DNA of 50,752 bases from an uncultured Bacteroides sp. (GCA_949289265.1 CASENE010000087.1:1-50752); one strand, 5' to 3'. Positions 1 to 9,230 are shown, counted from the first letter of the stretch. Program-made: numbers and translations. The notes: generated by a model from the sequence alone, not told the origin.

Positions 1-79
1 CGAAGAGCGGGAAACGGTGATTATTCTCGCCCTGTGGGACACGCGGCAAGACCCTGCGCGGCTGACCGGCCTACTATAG
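1..79 (+). CDS. C-terminal end of a probable RelE/ParE-family toxin (partial)
   Basis: An open frame enters from the left edge (codons start at base 2) and ends at the TAG at 77-79. The 25 visible residues include TVIILALWDTRQDPARL. A hydrophobic beta strand followed by a W/H-x-R-x-x-P segment is how many RelE/ParE-superfamily type II toxins end. In that family the toxin is either an mRNA interferase or a gyrase poison, and its antitoxin gene usually lies directly upstream, here outside the window. Only the tail is visible, so the call is tentative. A strong terminator follows within 35 bases, which fits the last gene of an operon. Confidence 0.5.
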   Translation, partial: EERETVIILALWDTRQDPARLTGLL

Positions 80-110
80 CAACCTTTTCTTTTCTCATCC
101 CCTCATATTT

Positions 111-163
111 CCGTCCGGAGGATGTGTCACGACCCGACACATTCTCCGGACGGCTTGTTTTTC
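111..163 (+). terminator. Rho-independent terminator after the toxin gene
   Basis: Bases 111-128 pair with 136-153 in an 18-bp stem with a single G-T wobble and a 7-base loop, followed by CTTGTTTTTCC. It separates the upstream gene from the fimbrial operon. Confidence 0.85.
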
Positions 164-258
164 CGTACTTCCCAAGCGTGGCAAAGAACAGATAAAGCAA
201 AGAAACAACGAGAGATTAACTAAATAAATTGTTTTTATTAAGTTTAAATGTTAGAAGT

Positions 259-1356
259 ATGAGAATGAACAAGTTTTTGATGCTGGGAATCGCTGGACTG
301 GCTTTCGCAGCATGTAGTAACGAAGAAGAGTTTGGCGGAAGTGCCGAAACCCAAGGAACCAAACAGGTGACGGTAACCATCAAGGCAGGTAGCTATAATC
401 AGACTAAAGCTACGGATGATGCTTGGACTACAGACAAGACTATCACACTAACGAGTGCAAAGGTTTATCTGTTGGATGCCAGCAACAATATCGTAGGCAT
501 TGAAGATGCAACTGCAGGTCAGAATGTATATCACAATGTAGCCGGCACTGTACAAAAAATTGCAGCCACTGCCAATGTAACCCCTACCACGACAACAGGT
601 AGCACATGGGCAGCCCTGAAAGCAGAAACATTTAATGTAGCAGACTTCCAGACCGCAGCCAATGCTCCCCTGTTTGCTGATGCAGTGACTTTGGATTACA
701 GCGGAACAGACAATGAAGATGGTAACCCGATGTATTCGGCTACGCTCACGATGGAGACAAACGTATCTCGCATTGAATTGAGCGGAAATTTGCAGTGCAC
801 CAATATGGCAACGAACGCTTATAGTAGTCTTCAATTGGTAAACGTAGGTATCAATGGTGCTAACCAGCAGTTCACATTAGAAGGCACAGGTTCTAATCCT
901 ATCAGCGCACAATCGAATGTAGACGGCTTCCCTGTCGCTAGCACTACACCCCGTTGGTGCTACGATCCTGCTAGTGGTCCTACGCTGACCGACAATACGG
1001 CTCAGGCATTGGGCAGTGCTTACGGTTATACAATTTGCGGCGGTTTAAGAGGTACCAGCGGTACGCTGGGTACTGCCGGTGCAGAAGTCATCTTGCGTTT
1101 TGACAGCGAGGAAAAGGCTGGTGGCGCTACTCCGGGATACATTGTTTACGATCCGGCTTATCTGAAAATTGTCAGCCTGCAAGATGCCGAGGGAGGTGCT
1201 GTTACTATCGAAGGCGGTAAGATTTACCAAATCACGGACATCGTATTTACCGAAGAAGATATCACAACGCTGGAGCCAAATCAGATTTGTGTTACAGCTA
1301 CGGTCAATGTAGTTGACTGGGAAATTGAAGCCGTTGAACCCGTTTACGGTGAATAA
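259..1356 (+). CDS. Fimbrillin (major structural pilin, FimA/Mfa1-like lipoprotein)
   Basis: Likely major shaft subunit of a Bacteroidetes type V pilus. In this family the subunit is exported as a lipoprotein, its N-terminal strand is removed by a protease on the outer membrane, and subunits join by strand exchange. I chose the ATG at 259 (365 aa), giving MRMNKFLMLGIAGLAFAAC with the lipobox cysteine at residue 19. A further in-frame ATG at 229 would put ten extra residues before the signal peptide, and 265 is also possible. The body is Thr/Ala/Asn-rich and beta-strand-like, and the C-terminus (TVNVVDWEIEAVEPVYGE) resembles the usual fimbrillin end. Its GC content is visibly lower than that of the next genes, as expected of a variable surface antigen. 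It is the first gene of the cluster and is separated from the anchor gene by a large hairpin. No clear promoter was found upstream. Confidence 0.8.
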   Translation: MRMNKFLMLGIAGLAFAACSNEEEFGGSAETQGTKQVTVTIKAGSYNQTKATDDAWTTDKTITLTSAKVYLLDASNNIVGIEDATAGQNVYHNVAGTVQKIAATANVTPTTTTGSTWAALKAETFNVADFQTAANAPLFADAVTLDYSGTDNEDGNPMYSATLTMETNVSRIELSGNLQCTNMATNAYSSLQLVNVGINGANQQFTLEGTGSNPISAQSNVDGFPVASTTPRWCYDPASGPTLTDNTAQALGSAYGYTICGGLRGTSGTLGTAGAEVILRFDSEEKAGGATPGYIVYDPAYLKIVSLQDAEGGAVTIEGGKIYQITDIVFTEEDITTLEPNQICVTATVNVVDWEIEAVEPVYGE

Positions 1357-1380
1357 TCTATGCTTTTAAAAGGGCAAGAG

Positions 1381-1473
1381 GGCGTGCCGAAACATTCCGC
1401 ATAGACATGCGGGAGACCCTTCGGCTACGCTTAGGGTGACAGCAGGAGGGTCTCCCTCGCATTCCGGCACGCC
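1381..1473 (+). terminator. Nested hairpin between pilin and anchor genes (probable attenuator)
   Basis: An outer stem pairs GGCGTGCCG (1381-1389) with CGGCACGCC (1465-1473). An inner stem pairs GGGAGACCCT (1411-1420) with AGGGTCTCCC (1447-1456). The pyrimidine-rich CTTCTTCCCTTTCCCC follows rather than a clean U tract. The hairpin lies in the 172-base gap between the major pilin and the anchor gene, while the later genes are only 6-38 bases apart. It probably stabilises pilin mRNA or reduces read-through, so that pilin exceeds minor subunits. That role is inferred. Confidence 0.6.
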
Positions 1474-1528
1474 TTCTTCCCTTTCCCCACTCGATTTTAA
1501 TTTTACGCACTAAGAAACATACATTGCA

Positions 1529-2404
1529 ATGAAATATACGAAATACATACTATCCTTGATGTTCTTGGCTTTGCTGAACGGCTGCATCAAAGAGGATATG
1601 AGCGACTGCCCCGGCAACTGTATCCTTCGGTTCAGTTATCTGGGCGACGGCACGACAGAAATCTTCCCGGATAAGATTCACAAAGTGAACATGTATGTTT
1701 TTGACGAAAACGGCATGTTGGTGTCGTCTTATCCGGTGAGTGACGCAGACGTGAGAGACAGAGAAACGGAACTGGACTTGCCCATCGGGACTTACCAGGT
1801 GGTGACCGTGGGCAACATGTATCAGACCGAAATGAGCGACGAAGAGCAGCTCAATACCGCCGAGTTTTCAGCCCGCGGTTATGAAGAGGGAGAACGCATC
1901 GCCGGCAACGACTCTCTCTATTATGCTTACCGGCAAATCAACATCCCCGGAGACATGCAGACGGTGGAAGAGACCATGCAGTTTGTGAGCTCGCACTACA
2001 AGGTGTATGTCGAGGTGGTGGGCGTGGGACCCGATGAGCCCGGAGGCGCGTGGCCTGCCCTCAGCATGAGCGGACTGCTGCCCATGACCGACCTGGAGAA
2101 CCATGCCAACGGCCCTGCCGTGACCTATTATCCACAGACAGAAAACGACGCGGAGCATCACGCCATGTATGCCCGCTTCAACATAATGAGACATACCGAC
2201 AGCAGTCAGGTCGTCCTGGACGTGACCGACGCCGCAGGCAACGTGATGGCCAGCGTCAACCTGGCGCAGTTCCTGGCCGAACACCCCACCATAGACCTCA
2301 CGCTGAACGAGGTGCTGATACCCATCCGCATCGAGTTCAAATCGATAGGAGCGGTGGTCACTGTGCCCGACTGGTATATCCAACAAGTGAAACCTGAATT
2401 TTAA
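1529..2404 (+). CDS. Mfa2/FimB-family fimbrial anchor lipoprotein
   Basis: Probable cell-surface anchor that caps the base of the pilus and limits its length, as Mfa2 and FimB do in Porphyromonas. The 291-aa product begins MKYTKYILSLMFLALLNGC, a lipoprotein signal peptide with the modified cysteine at residue 19. The mature N-terminus has the DCPGNCILRFSY pattern typical of the family (formerly DUF1812), followed by alternating strands (KVNMYVFDENGMLV, YQVVTVGNM). It ends in TVPDWYIQQVKPEF, again a beta strand. It is followed after 12 bases by the next fimbrial gene, so translation is likely coupled within one operon. It is much GC-richer than the pilin gene before it. Confidence 0.85.
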   Translation: MKYTKYILSLMFLALLNGCIKEDMSDCPGNCILRFSYLGDGTTEIFPDKIHKVNMYVFDENGMLVSSYPVSDADVRDRETELDLPIGTYQVVTVGNMYQTEMSDEEQLNTAEFSARGYEEGERIAGNDSLYYAYRQINIPGDMQTVEETMQFVSSHYKVYVEVVGVGPDEPGGAWPALSMSGLLPMTDLENHANGPAVTYYPQTENDAEHHAMYARFNIMRHTDSSQVVLDVTDAAGNVMASVNLAQFLAEHPTIDLTLNEVLIPIRIEFKSIGAVVTVPDWYIQQVKPEF

Positions 2405-2416
2405 AACCAAGAAACA

Positions 2417-4003
2417 ATGAAGATAAGACAATCGCTACACACGGCGGCTGCCCTCCTGGCGGGGGCGCTGCTGGCCCTGGGCGCCTGCGTGCAGGACGAA
2501 GAGTCTGCCCGCCCGGGCGACGAGCAGACGGTGAGCGTCCAGATGCAGGTCAGCACCCGCGCAGGCGGCAGCAGCCTGCAACCCGGCACGGAGGATGCCA
2601 TCACAAGCCTGCGCGTCTATGCCTACGTGGGCAATGTGCAGGTGGGCTACCTGTCCGAACCGACAGTGACGCCGGAGGACGACGGCACCGTACGCTTCTG
2701 GATGGATCTCGACCTGCCCACCTATTCGCCCCAACAGACGGTGGACTTCTACCTCGTGGCTAACGAGAACAACAGCATAGACAGCTACCAAGGCGGTACG
2801 TCCCCCTGGCGTGAAACCCTGACAAGGGCAGAACTGGAGGACGTGATGTTCACGGCCTTGGACGATGCCCATGCCACCCTGCCCATGTCGGCCAAGAAGA
2901 GCCAGGCCATCAACCCCGGCGACCTGGTGCCCAGCACGGGAGGCGCGGCACACACCGGCCACCAGATGTGGGACGGCGTGGTGCAGTTTGAATTGGAGCG
3001 CGCCGTGGCCAAGGTGGGCATGTACTTCGCCTGCATCGAAGAGGGCACCGACCTGCAGATTAACAGCATCCGCCTGTATCCGGCCAGCATGACGGGCAAC
3101 TACATGTTCGTCCCCACGGCGGAGAAGCTACAGGCCGTGCAACCCGTCAACGGGAACGACGGACGAGCCCTGCTGACACAGCCGCTAACAGTGGACAAGG
3201 TGGTGACCGACGACCAATACGACGCTTCCAAGTCCGACCTGGAGAACAACTACACCGATGCCTTCGCCACGCCCGTCTACCTGTTTGAGAACGCCTTCGG
3301 GTCTGCCGACGCCAACGTGGCGGGCGCGGACGGCAAGGGATACTACCTGGCCGTGACCTACGAGATAGACAACCGCGTGTACACGAAGAATGTCTACCTG
3401 CCCGCCGTGGAGCGCAACCACTGCTACAACATCATCAACCGCATCAAGAAAAACGGCGGCCTGGCTGTCAGCTGGACGGTCAACCCGTGGGAAGCAGACG
3501 GCGACGGGGCAGACCTGGAGTTTACCTCGCAGTTCAACGGCTCGCTGACGGCGCAACTGATAAAGACCTATACGGCCGACGGCGGACAAAGGTATGTGGC
3601 CGTGGCCGAGGGACAGGACGCCCAGCAGGCCGAACGCTATGCCCAGTTCAACTTCGTGATGACCTCGCCCGTGGGTGCCCGCTGGACTGCCCACCTGACA
3701 GACGGCGACAACTTTGAGTTCGTTGGCCCCTATTCCGGCAACGGAGTCACGCAGGAAGAGGCCGACCAGAACCTGGGAAGAGTGACGCTGACCGTAAGAC
3801 CGCGCCGTCCCTTCGTAGCCGGAGAGACCTACACCACGCGGCTCTACATCGAAGTGGAAAGCCTGGAAGGCGCGCAACCCATCAACGTGTCCACCGGAAG
3901 CGGCCAGTCGCTCCCCTTCCCCGGCGAAGAGACCTACATCGACATCATCCAGATAAGCACGGCCGACTATGACAACATCACGGCGACCGGCAACAACCCA
4001 TAA
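2417..4003 (+). CDS. Fimbrial accessory/minor subunit lipoprotein (Mfa-like)
   Basis: The 528-aa product has a lipoprotein signal (MKIRQSLHTAAALLAGALLALGAC, cysteine 24). The mature N-terminal half has fimbrillin features: a TRAGG motif near residue 50, then SLRVYAYVGN and VDFYLVANENN strands, and FELERAVAKVGMYF around residue 190-205, the usual conserved core of Mfa1-like domains. A second region (about residues 345-520) carries another beta-rich domain with an IDIIQIS strand near the end. By position it matches the accessory subunits (FimC/D/E or Mfa3/4 type) that sit at or near the pilus tip. It lies 12 bases after the anchor gene and 6 bases before the next gene. The exact role of each accessory subunit cannot be read from sequence. 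Confidence 0.75.
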   Translation: MKIRQSLHTAAALLAGALLALGACVQDEESARPGDEQTVSVQMQVSTRAGGSSLQPGTEDAITSLRVYAYVGNVQVGYLSEPTVTPEDDGTVRFWMDLDLPTYSPQQTVDFYLVANENNSIDSYQGGTSPWRETLTRAELEDVMFTALDDAHATLPMSAKKSQAINPGDLVPSTGGAAHTGHQMWDGVVQFELERAVAKVGMYFACIEEGTDLQINSIRLYPASMTGNYMFVPTAEKLQAVQPVNGNDGRALLTQPLTVDKVVTDDQYDASKSDLENNYTDAFATPVYLFENAFGSADANVAGADGKGYYLAVTYEIDNRVYTKNVYLPAVERNHCYNIINRIKKNGGLAVSWTVNPWEADGDGADLEFTSQFNGSLTAQLIKTYTADGGQRYVAVAEGQDAQQAERYAQFNFVMTSPVGARWTAHLTDGDNFEFVGPYSGNGVTQEEADQNLGRVTLTVRPRRPFVAGETYTTRLYIEVESLEGAQPINVSTGSGQSLPFPGEETYIDIIQISTADYDNITATGNNP

Positions 4004-4009
4004 AACGCA

Positions 4010-6214
4010 ATGACTATGAAACGAAATAGACTGATTACCCTGGGGGCGCTGGCCGTGGCACTGCTGGCAGGCAACGCCTCCTGCATCAAGGACTTCAGCG
4101 ACGAGATGCCCGCGCCGCAAGCCGAAGGGTTTGCCGTCAGCTTCGGCACCGGGCTGCAGGGATTCACCACCCGCGTCGCGGTGGAAGAAGCCGAGGGCCT
4201 GCGCGAGGACTACGTGGACCACGTGGATGTCTTCATCTTCGACGGGACGACGGGACAGATAGTGGCGGACGACAACGGCGGCACCTGCTATTGGCACGTC
4301 GGCGCGCAACAGATGGAAGCAGGACAGACGCAGACCGGCACCTTGCTGGACGGCGACTGGAAAGTCACCCCCCTGAGCGGCACGGACTACGACGTGTATG
4401 TGGTGGCCAACCTTCATGCGGGCAACCCTGCCCTGGCCAACGTGCAGAGCCTGGCCGACCTGCAAACCGTGATAGAGACGGACGCCGACATCTATAAGGC
4501 GGAGGGCGGTCGCGACAGCGGCAACAATACCTATGCCGACAAGCTCTTTACCATGACAGGAAAGGTAGAAAACTTCAACCCGCAGAGCGTGCAGGAAGAC
4601 GAATACGTGCTGCCCGTGACGCTGACCCGCGTGGCTGCCAAGATAGAAATCAGCGTGGCCCTGACGGAGGAGTTCCTGCAGGAGTTCCGCCCGCAGAGCT
4701 TCACGCAGCAACTGAAGAACTACGCTTCCACCGCCCTGCTGCTAGAAGGACATGACGACACGCACGCCTACGAACCGTTGTCCAGCCCCGGCTATGCCCC
4801 CGCGCTGGTGCAGAACCCGCAGGCAGGCACTGCCACCTTGGTGCTCTACACATATCCCACGGAATGGACGGCGGACATCCTGCGCGAGACCTACGTCATC
4901 CTCAACATCCCCGGCACGCGGCAGAACCCGACGGAAGGCGAACAACCCAACGTGCGCAGCAACTTCTACAAAATCCCCCTGCGCGCCGTGGCCGACGCCA
5001 AACAACTGGAGCGCAACCACATCTACCGTGTCCAAGCTTCGGTGAACATGATGGGCACCTACACGCCCGACACCCCCGTGGAACTGAAGACCGTGAAGTA
5101 TGAAGTGGCAGAATGGGTGGACGAGGATGTCACGATTACGGGGGAGAATCCACATTATCTGCTGCTAAGTGAAACTGAGATTATCATGAAAAATATAGAA
5201 GACTACGACGACTTGCTGAAGTTCACCTCTTCAAGTGATGTCGAAATAGTGGATGGCTCCATCAGTGCCTATTATTATGACGCAGAGGGAGACAAACAAG
5301 ATGTTTCATATCAGATAGAAAGTCAAATCAGCGTCACAGCCGACAATGGCTTGGAAGGTTTCATTGACATTCATTCCCCATTGCCCACTAACAACGGTAT
5401 CCGTTACATCACTTTTACCGTCCAAAACGAGCAGGGCGATACGGAGAATGTGAAGGTAAAACAATACCCATTGGAATATATTACAGCGATAGAAGGCTGG
5501 TTCTCTTACCGAGATGACTTTAAGGAACGCGATCCTTACCCAACGACCTACAAATATGCGGGTGATAGAATCACAAGTAACGGAACTTTCCAATCCAAAG
5601 TATGGTACAACAACCAAATTATGACTTATTCTTGGAATAGGTGGAGTGACGAAGTTCAAAGGAGCAACTATAATGCAGGAACTGATAACAACAGAATGTA
5701 CCATATAGTCATTACAAAAACATCCGACCAATATACATTAGCCGTGCCTATCAAAGACCAGAATGGCGATACCAACGAAGATGACGACAATGCCAATGTA
5801 GTATCTCCCTCCTTCATGCTGGCTTCCCGCTTAGGTTTGGTAACTGCAGATGATTATGATTTTGCAGTAGAGCACTGCCGCAATTATGTAGAAACAGTCC
5901 GACGAGAAGGGACGGAAGATGTTGCCTATACCTACGACGACTGGCGACTACCCACCAAAGCCGAACTGATGCTAATAGATCGCTTCCAGAATACGGAAGG
6001 TTCTGTCATTATCACGATCTTAAATAAAAGTACAAGCGGATGGTTGGGCAGTACCGCATATTATTGGGGAGCAGGAGGACGTTATGAAACCAATACAGAC
6101 GGGGATAACACCATACATGAAAACCATTGGAGCGCAAGAACAAATGGCAGTGCATTTATACGTTGCATCCGCGATGTCAGTCCCAATGAACCGATAAACA
6201 GCGAGCCGGAGTAA
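4010..6214 (+). CDS. Probable tip fimbrillin with C-terminal FISUMP/lectin-like domain
   Basis: The 734-aa lipoprotein (MTMKRNRLITLGALAVALLAGNASC, cysteine 25; a start two codons later at 4016 is equally possible) has two unlike parts. Residues 1 to about 370 are fimbrillin-like (VDVFIFDGTTGQ, YDVYVVANLHAGN, TLTRVAAKIEISVAL, KQLERNHIYRVQASVNM). Residues about 375-734 are different. The end carries YDDWRLPTKAEL (about 641-652), WLGSTAYYWG and HWSARTNGSAFIRCIRDV, the pattern of the Fib_succ_major/DUF1566 C-type-lectin-like fold often found in surface adhesins. I infer an adhesive tip with a replaceable binding head. The DNA turns markedly AT-richer at about base 5125, exactly at the domain junction, and stays so to the stop codon. 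That suggests the 3' half was acquired separately. Confidence 0.75.
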   Translation: MTMKRNRLITLGALAVALLAGNASCIKDFSDEMPAPQAEGFAVSFGTGLQGFTTRVAVEEAEGLREDYVDHVDVFIFDGTTGQIVADDNGGTCYWHVGAQQMEAGQTQTGTLLDGDWKVTPLSGTDYDVYVVANLHAGNPALANVQSLADLQTVIETDADIYKAEGGRDSGNNTYADKLFTMTGKVENFNPQSVQEDEYVLPVTLTRVAAKIEISVALTEEFLQEFRPQSFTQQLKNYASTALLLEGHDDTHAYEPLSSPGYAPALVQNPQAGTATLVLYTYPTEWTADILRETYVILNIPGTRQNPTEGEQPNVRSNFYKIPLRAVADAKQLERNHIYRVQASVNMMGTYTPDTPVELKTVKYEVAEWVDEDVTITGENPHYLLLSETEIIMKNIEDYDDLLKFTSSSDVEIVDGSISAYYYDAEGDKQDVSYQIESQISVTADNGLEGFIDIHSPLPTNNGIRYITFTVQNEQGDTENVKVKQYPLEYITAIEGWFSYRDDFKERDPYPTTYKYAGDRITSNGTFQSKVWYNNQIMTYSWNRWSDEVQRSNYNAGTDNNRMYHIVITKTSDQYTLAVPIKDQNGDTNEDDDNANVVSPSFMLASRLGLVTADDYDFAVEHCRNYVETVRREGTEDVAYTYDDWRLPTKAELMLIDRFQNTEGSVIITILNKSTSGWLGSTAYYWGAGGRYETNTDGDNTIHENHWSARTNGSAFIRCIRDVSPNEPINSEPE

Positions 6215-6252
6215 TCCAGCGCCCAACAAAACCGCTAAGTATATCCATACAT

Positions 6253-9048
6253 ATGAAAAAGATTCTATACACCCTTTGCAGCGCGCTGCTCATGCTCAGC
6301 GTGGCGGCGTGCATCAACGACGACTTCGGGCAGAAGGGCCCGGAGAGCAGCGCAGGCGACGAAGTGACGTTGCGCTTCGCCACTGCCGTACCCGGACTGC
6401 AGACCGTGCAGACACGCTCGGTCGACCCGGACGGAGAGGGCATCAGCATGATGTGGCTCTTCCTGTATGACGAAAACGGCTACTACCTGGGCCACGTCAA
6501 GGCCGATGCCCTGACCTACCAGGCAAGCAGCGCCACGGGGGGAACGGCCACGGGCACCTTCACCGCCACCGTCACCTCGTCCACCCGCCGCATCCACTTC
6601 ATCGCCAACTACTCGGCTGCCGACATCGACGACAGCCAATACATGGGCCAGCACGAGACGGAGATGATCCCACAGTTCACCTCCACCTCCGGACGCTTAG
6701 TCTACTGGGGACGCGAGACCTTTGCCTCGGAAGGAGAACTGACGGCCTTTGCCAACGGCACGGACGGCCGCACGGTGACCCTCTACCGCAACCAGGCTGC
6801 CGTGACGTGGGACCAGACGCTGCCCCAGAGCATGACCGTCAACGGCTTTGCCATCTGCAACACCTACCTGCGCGGCACGGTGGCCCCCTACCACCACGAT
6901 GCCGCACAGGGGCACGACCCGTTTGACTTCGCACTGGATGGTACGCACGACTTCGTCACCCTCTGCACCGGCGACGACCTGGCCCCCGCGCCCGAACCCT
7001 CGGACACGTACATCATGAACGAATGGGGCATGCGCTACATCTTCGAGCACGACAATCCGGCGGACAACCAGGCATACGTCATCTTCAACCTCACCACCGG
7101 CGAAGGGACGAAGTATTACAAGCTGTTCCTGCAAGATGCCAACAGCGAGCCCTACCCCATCATCCGCAACCACCGCTACGTGTTCCGCTTCCAGGGCACG
7201 CCGCCCGCCTCGCTGGGCTACGACAGCTTTGACGAAGCCAAGAACGGCGTGGCCGCCAACAACGTGTGGGTGACCATAGACGACGAACTGCCCACCATCG
7301 GCGACGGCGACACCGAGCTGTCCATCGAAGGCGAGACCACCCGCATCTATACCCGCCAGCAGGACGAGGTCATCCGCTTCACCTACACCGGCGAAGGCAG
7401 CCCGGCCGACGGACAGGTGTCCGCCACGTGGATTACCAACAACGGCCTGGCCGACGAAGGCCTGAACCTGCAATACAGCAACGGACAAGGCAGCGTGACG
7501 GTAAAGCTGGGGCAGATTAACGACGAACCGCAATACGGCACCCTGCAAATCAAGACGGGCAAATACACGCGCCGCATCCACATCATCTACCTGAAGAACT
7601 TCGACTTTGCCCCGGTGTGGACGTCCAGCTCCGTGCCCCGGCGCGAGGGCGAACCGGTGTCCATCATGTTCAACATCCCAGACACCTATCCCGAAGAGCT
7701 CTACCCCATCGAAGTCAAGATATCCTGCAACCGCTTCGACGCCAACTCCGCCAGCACGAACAACGGCGGCGCGCTGGACGTCATCCAGGAGGCCACCGAC
7801 TTCACCACGGCCGACGGCCAGACCTATGAGCGCGACTGGGGCTATAAGTACGTGTTCCGCGTAGACAAGCCCGGCCTGCACCGCGTGGACTTCAAGACTG
7901 TGGTGGGCGACTTCACCACCGACGGAGACGTGGAGTGGTTCCTCGAAGCACCCTACTTCAACACCATCCGCCGCGAAATCCAGTTGGTATCCGCCAACCG
8001 TGCCGACCAGGAGATACTGTTTGCAAACAACACGGGTACCGACCACATCACCGTTCCCTCCGTCCGCGGTTATGAGTTCGAAGTGCGTTTCCGCCTGGAA
8101 GGAGGCACCCCGTCGGGCACCCGGATGCGCGTCTACGTCAACACCGAGGCGGTGGAACCCAGCGGCGAGTCAGTAACAGCTTTGGGCAGTCTGCAAAACG
8201 ACGCATCGGACGCCGGCCCCTATTACTGGTACACCGTTCCCAACCGAACGGATGTGACCGTTGGCGGACAAGGCTACTATGAACTGACCTTCCGCACCAA
8301 AGGCGCCAACACTTCCGGCTACATCCGCCTGGCGGCCGTGGCCAGCGACAACAACAATAATGAAGCCCACGCCTACAAGTCGGCCATCATCACCCGCGAC
8401 AGCCAGCCGCCGTATGCCCTCGGCTTCCAAGTCAACGGCAGCAGCACGGCCGCCAGCGTGGCCTATGGCACGGGCAACGCCGTCAGCCTCAGCCTCGACC
8501 TGCCCGACCTGAGCGGAGTGACTACGTCGGCCTACACCCTCTTCATCCAGACCGGACACTTGGAGCCTGCCCCCTCGCAACAAGGACTGACGGCCGTAGA
8601 GGGAGGTTACGAATACACCGTGCCCGCCACCCAGAGCGGTAACGTCACCCTCCAGATGCAGACCCGGGACATCGTGAGCGCCGAAGACATCACCGTAAGC
8701 GAAACCAGCGGCAACATTGCCGTGCAGAGCCAAACAGTAGCCCTGGGCAATCCCGCCCTGACCGGCACGCTGGTCTACAACGAGCCAGGCGGCTTCCCGC
8801 GCAACGAGCCTTTCGTGGCCCTGGAGACCATGGACGGCACGCGCATCGGCTACTTCACCATCACCGGGGCACAAGGACAGACACAGACGGCCTACAGCCT
8901 GGTGCTCTACGGCGAATACGAATACACGGCAGACGAACCGCTCACCGTGCTTTATTCTCCGCTGAACGACAGCCGCCGCTTCATCTGCCAGACCACGGTA
9001 AGCGAACTGCTCACCAGCCCCACGCTGACGCTGGCATTGCAGCAGTGA
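6253..9048 (+). CDS. Large fimbria-associated lipoprotein (possible tip adhesin, DUF4906-like)
   Basis: The 931-aa protein has a lipoprotein signal (MKKILYTLCSALLMLSVAAC, cysteine 20). Its N-terminal third is fimbrillin-like: a threonine/arginine site TVQTRSVDPDG, then SMMWLFLYDENGYYLGHV, a RIHFIANYSA strand, and IRNHRYVFRFQG near residue 310, the usual end of an accessory-pilin core. The remaining roughly 600 residues are beta-rich with repeated immunoglobulin-like segments and no enzyme motif I can identify. Size and position as last gene of a fimbrial operon resemble DUF4906 proteins in Bacteroides, but that family name is from memory and unverified. It follows the tip fimbrillin after 38 bases and returns to high GC. 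Two stacked hairpins follow its stop codon. Confidence 0.65.
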   Translation: MKKILYTLCSALLMLSVAACINDDFGQKGPESSAGDEVTLRFATAVPGLQTVQTRSVDPDGEGISMMWLFLYDENGYYLGHVKADALTYQASSATGGTATGTFTATVTSSTRRIHFIANYSAADIDDSQYMGQHETEMIPQFTSTSGRLVYWGRETFASEGELTAFANGTDGRTVTLYRNQAAVTWDQTLPQSMTVNGFAICNTYLRGTVAPYHHDAAQGHDPFDFALDGTHDFVTLCTGDDLAPAPEPSDTYIMNEWGMRYIFEHDNPADNQAYVIFNLTTGEGTKYYKLFLQDANSEPYPIIRNHRYVFRFQGTPPASLGYDSFDEAKNGVAANNVWVTIDDELPTIGDGDTELSIEGETTRIYTRQQDEVIRFTYTGEGSPADGQVSATWITNNGLADEGLNLQYSNGQGSVTVKLGQINDEPQYGTLQIKTGKYTRRIHIIYLKNFDFAPVWTSSSVPRREGEPVSIMFNIPDTYPEELYPIEVKISCNRFDANSASTNNGGALDVIQEATDFTTADGQTYERDWGYKYVFRVDKPGLHRVDFKTVVGDFTTDGDVEWFLEAPYFNTIRREIQLVSANRADQEILFANNTGTDHITVPSVRGYEFEVRFRLEGGTPSGTRMRVYVNTEAVEPSGESVTALGSLQNDASDAGPYYWYTVPNRTDVTVGGQGYYELTFRTKGANTSGYIRLAAVASDNNNNEAHAYKSAIITRDSQPPYALGFQVNGSSTAASVAYGTGNAVSLSLDLPDLSGVTTSAYTLFIQTGHLEPAPSQQGLTAVEGGYEYTVPATQSGNVTLQMQTRDIVSAEDITVSETSGNIAVQSQTVALGNPALTGTLVYNEPGGFPRNEPFVALETMDGTRIGYFTITGAQGQTQTAYSLVLYGEYEYTADEPLTVLYSPLNDSRRFICQTTVSELLTSPTLTLALQQ

Positions 9049-9122
9049 CGCGCGTTTATAACTCTATTCCGCCCCGCCGCGAGGCGCGGCACGCTCCCTG
9101 CTGAGTGAAGCGGGGAGGTAGC

Positions 9123-9205
9123 GAAGCGGGCAACCGCTTCCAGACCGTTTGTTTGTTTTGTTTGCGGAGGATGTTTCCCCGACGGGGAGGCATCCTCCTT
9201 TCTTT
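9123..9205 (+). terminator. Double terminator closing the fimbrial operon
   Basis: The first stem pairs GAAGCGG (9123-9129) with CCGCTTC (9134-9140) and is followed by a T-rich run to 9164. The second pairs GGAGGATG (9166-9173) with CATCCTCC (9191-9198), has an inner CCCC/GGGG pairing, and is followed by TTTCTTTG. Together they isolate the fimbrial operon from the TonB receptor gene. Confidence 0.75.
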
Positions 9206-9230
9206 GTTCCCCGGAGACGAAAAAACCGTT

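Noticed and set aside
154-258. Invertible (phase-variable) promoter for the fimbrial operon
   Set aside because: No inverted repeats flanking the upstream region and no recombinase gene nearby, so phase variation by inversion is not supported.
229-258. Upstream start of the fimbrillin at 229
   Set aside because: It adds ten residues (MFLLSLNVRS) before a complete lipoprotein signal peptide; the ATG at 259 places the charged residues directly before the hydrophobic core.
3185-4711. 508-codon minus-strand open frame across two fimbrial genes
   Set aside because: Spans two convincingly coding fimbrial genes on the opposite strand and shows no signal peptide or domain.
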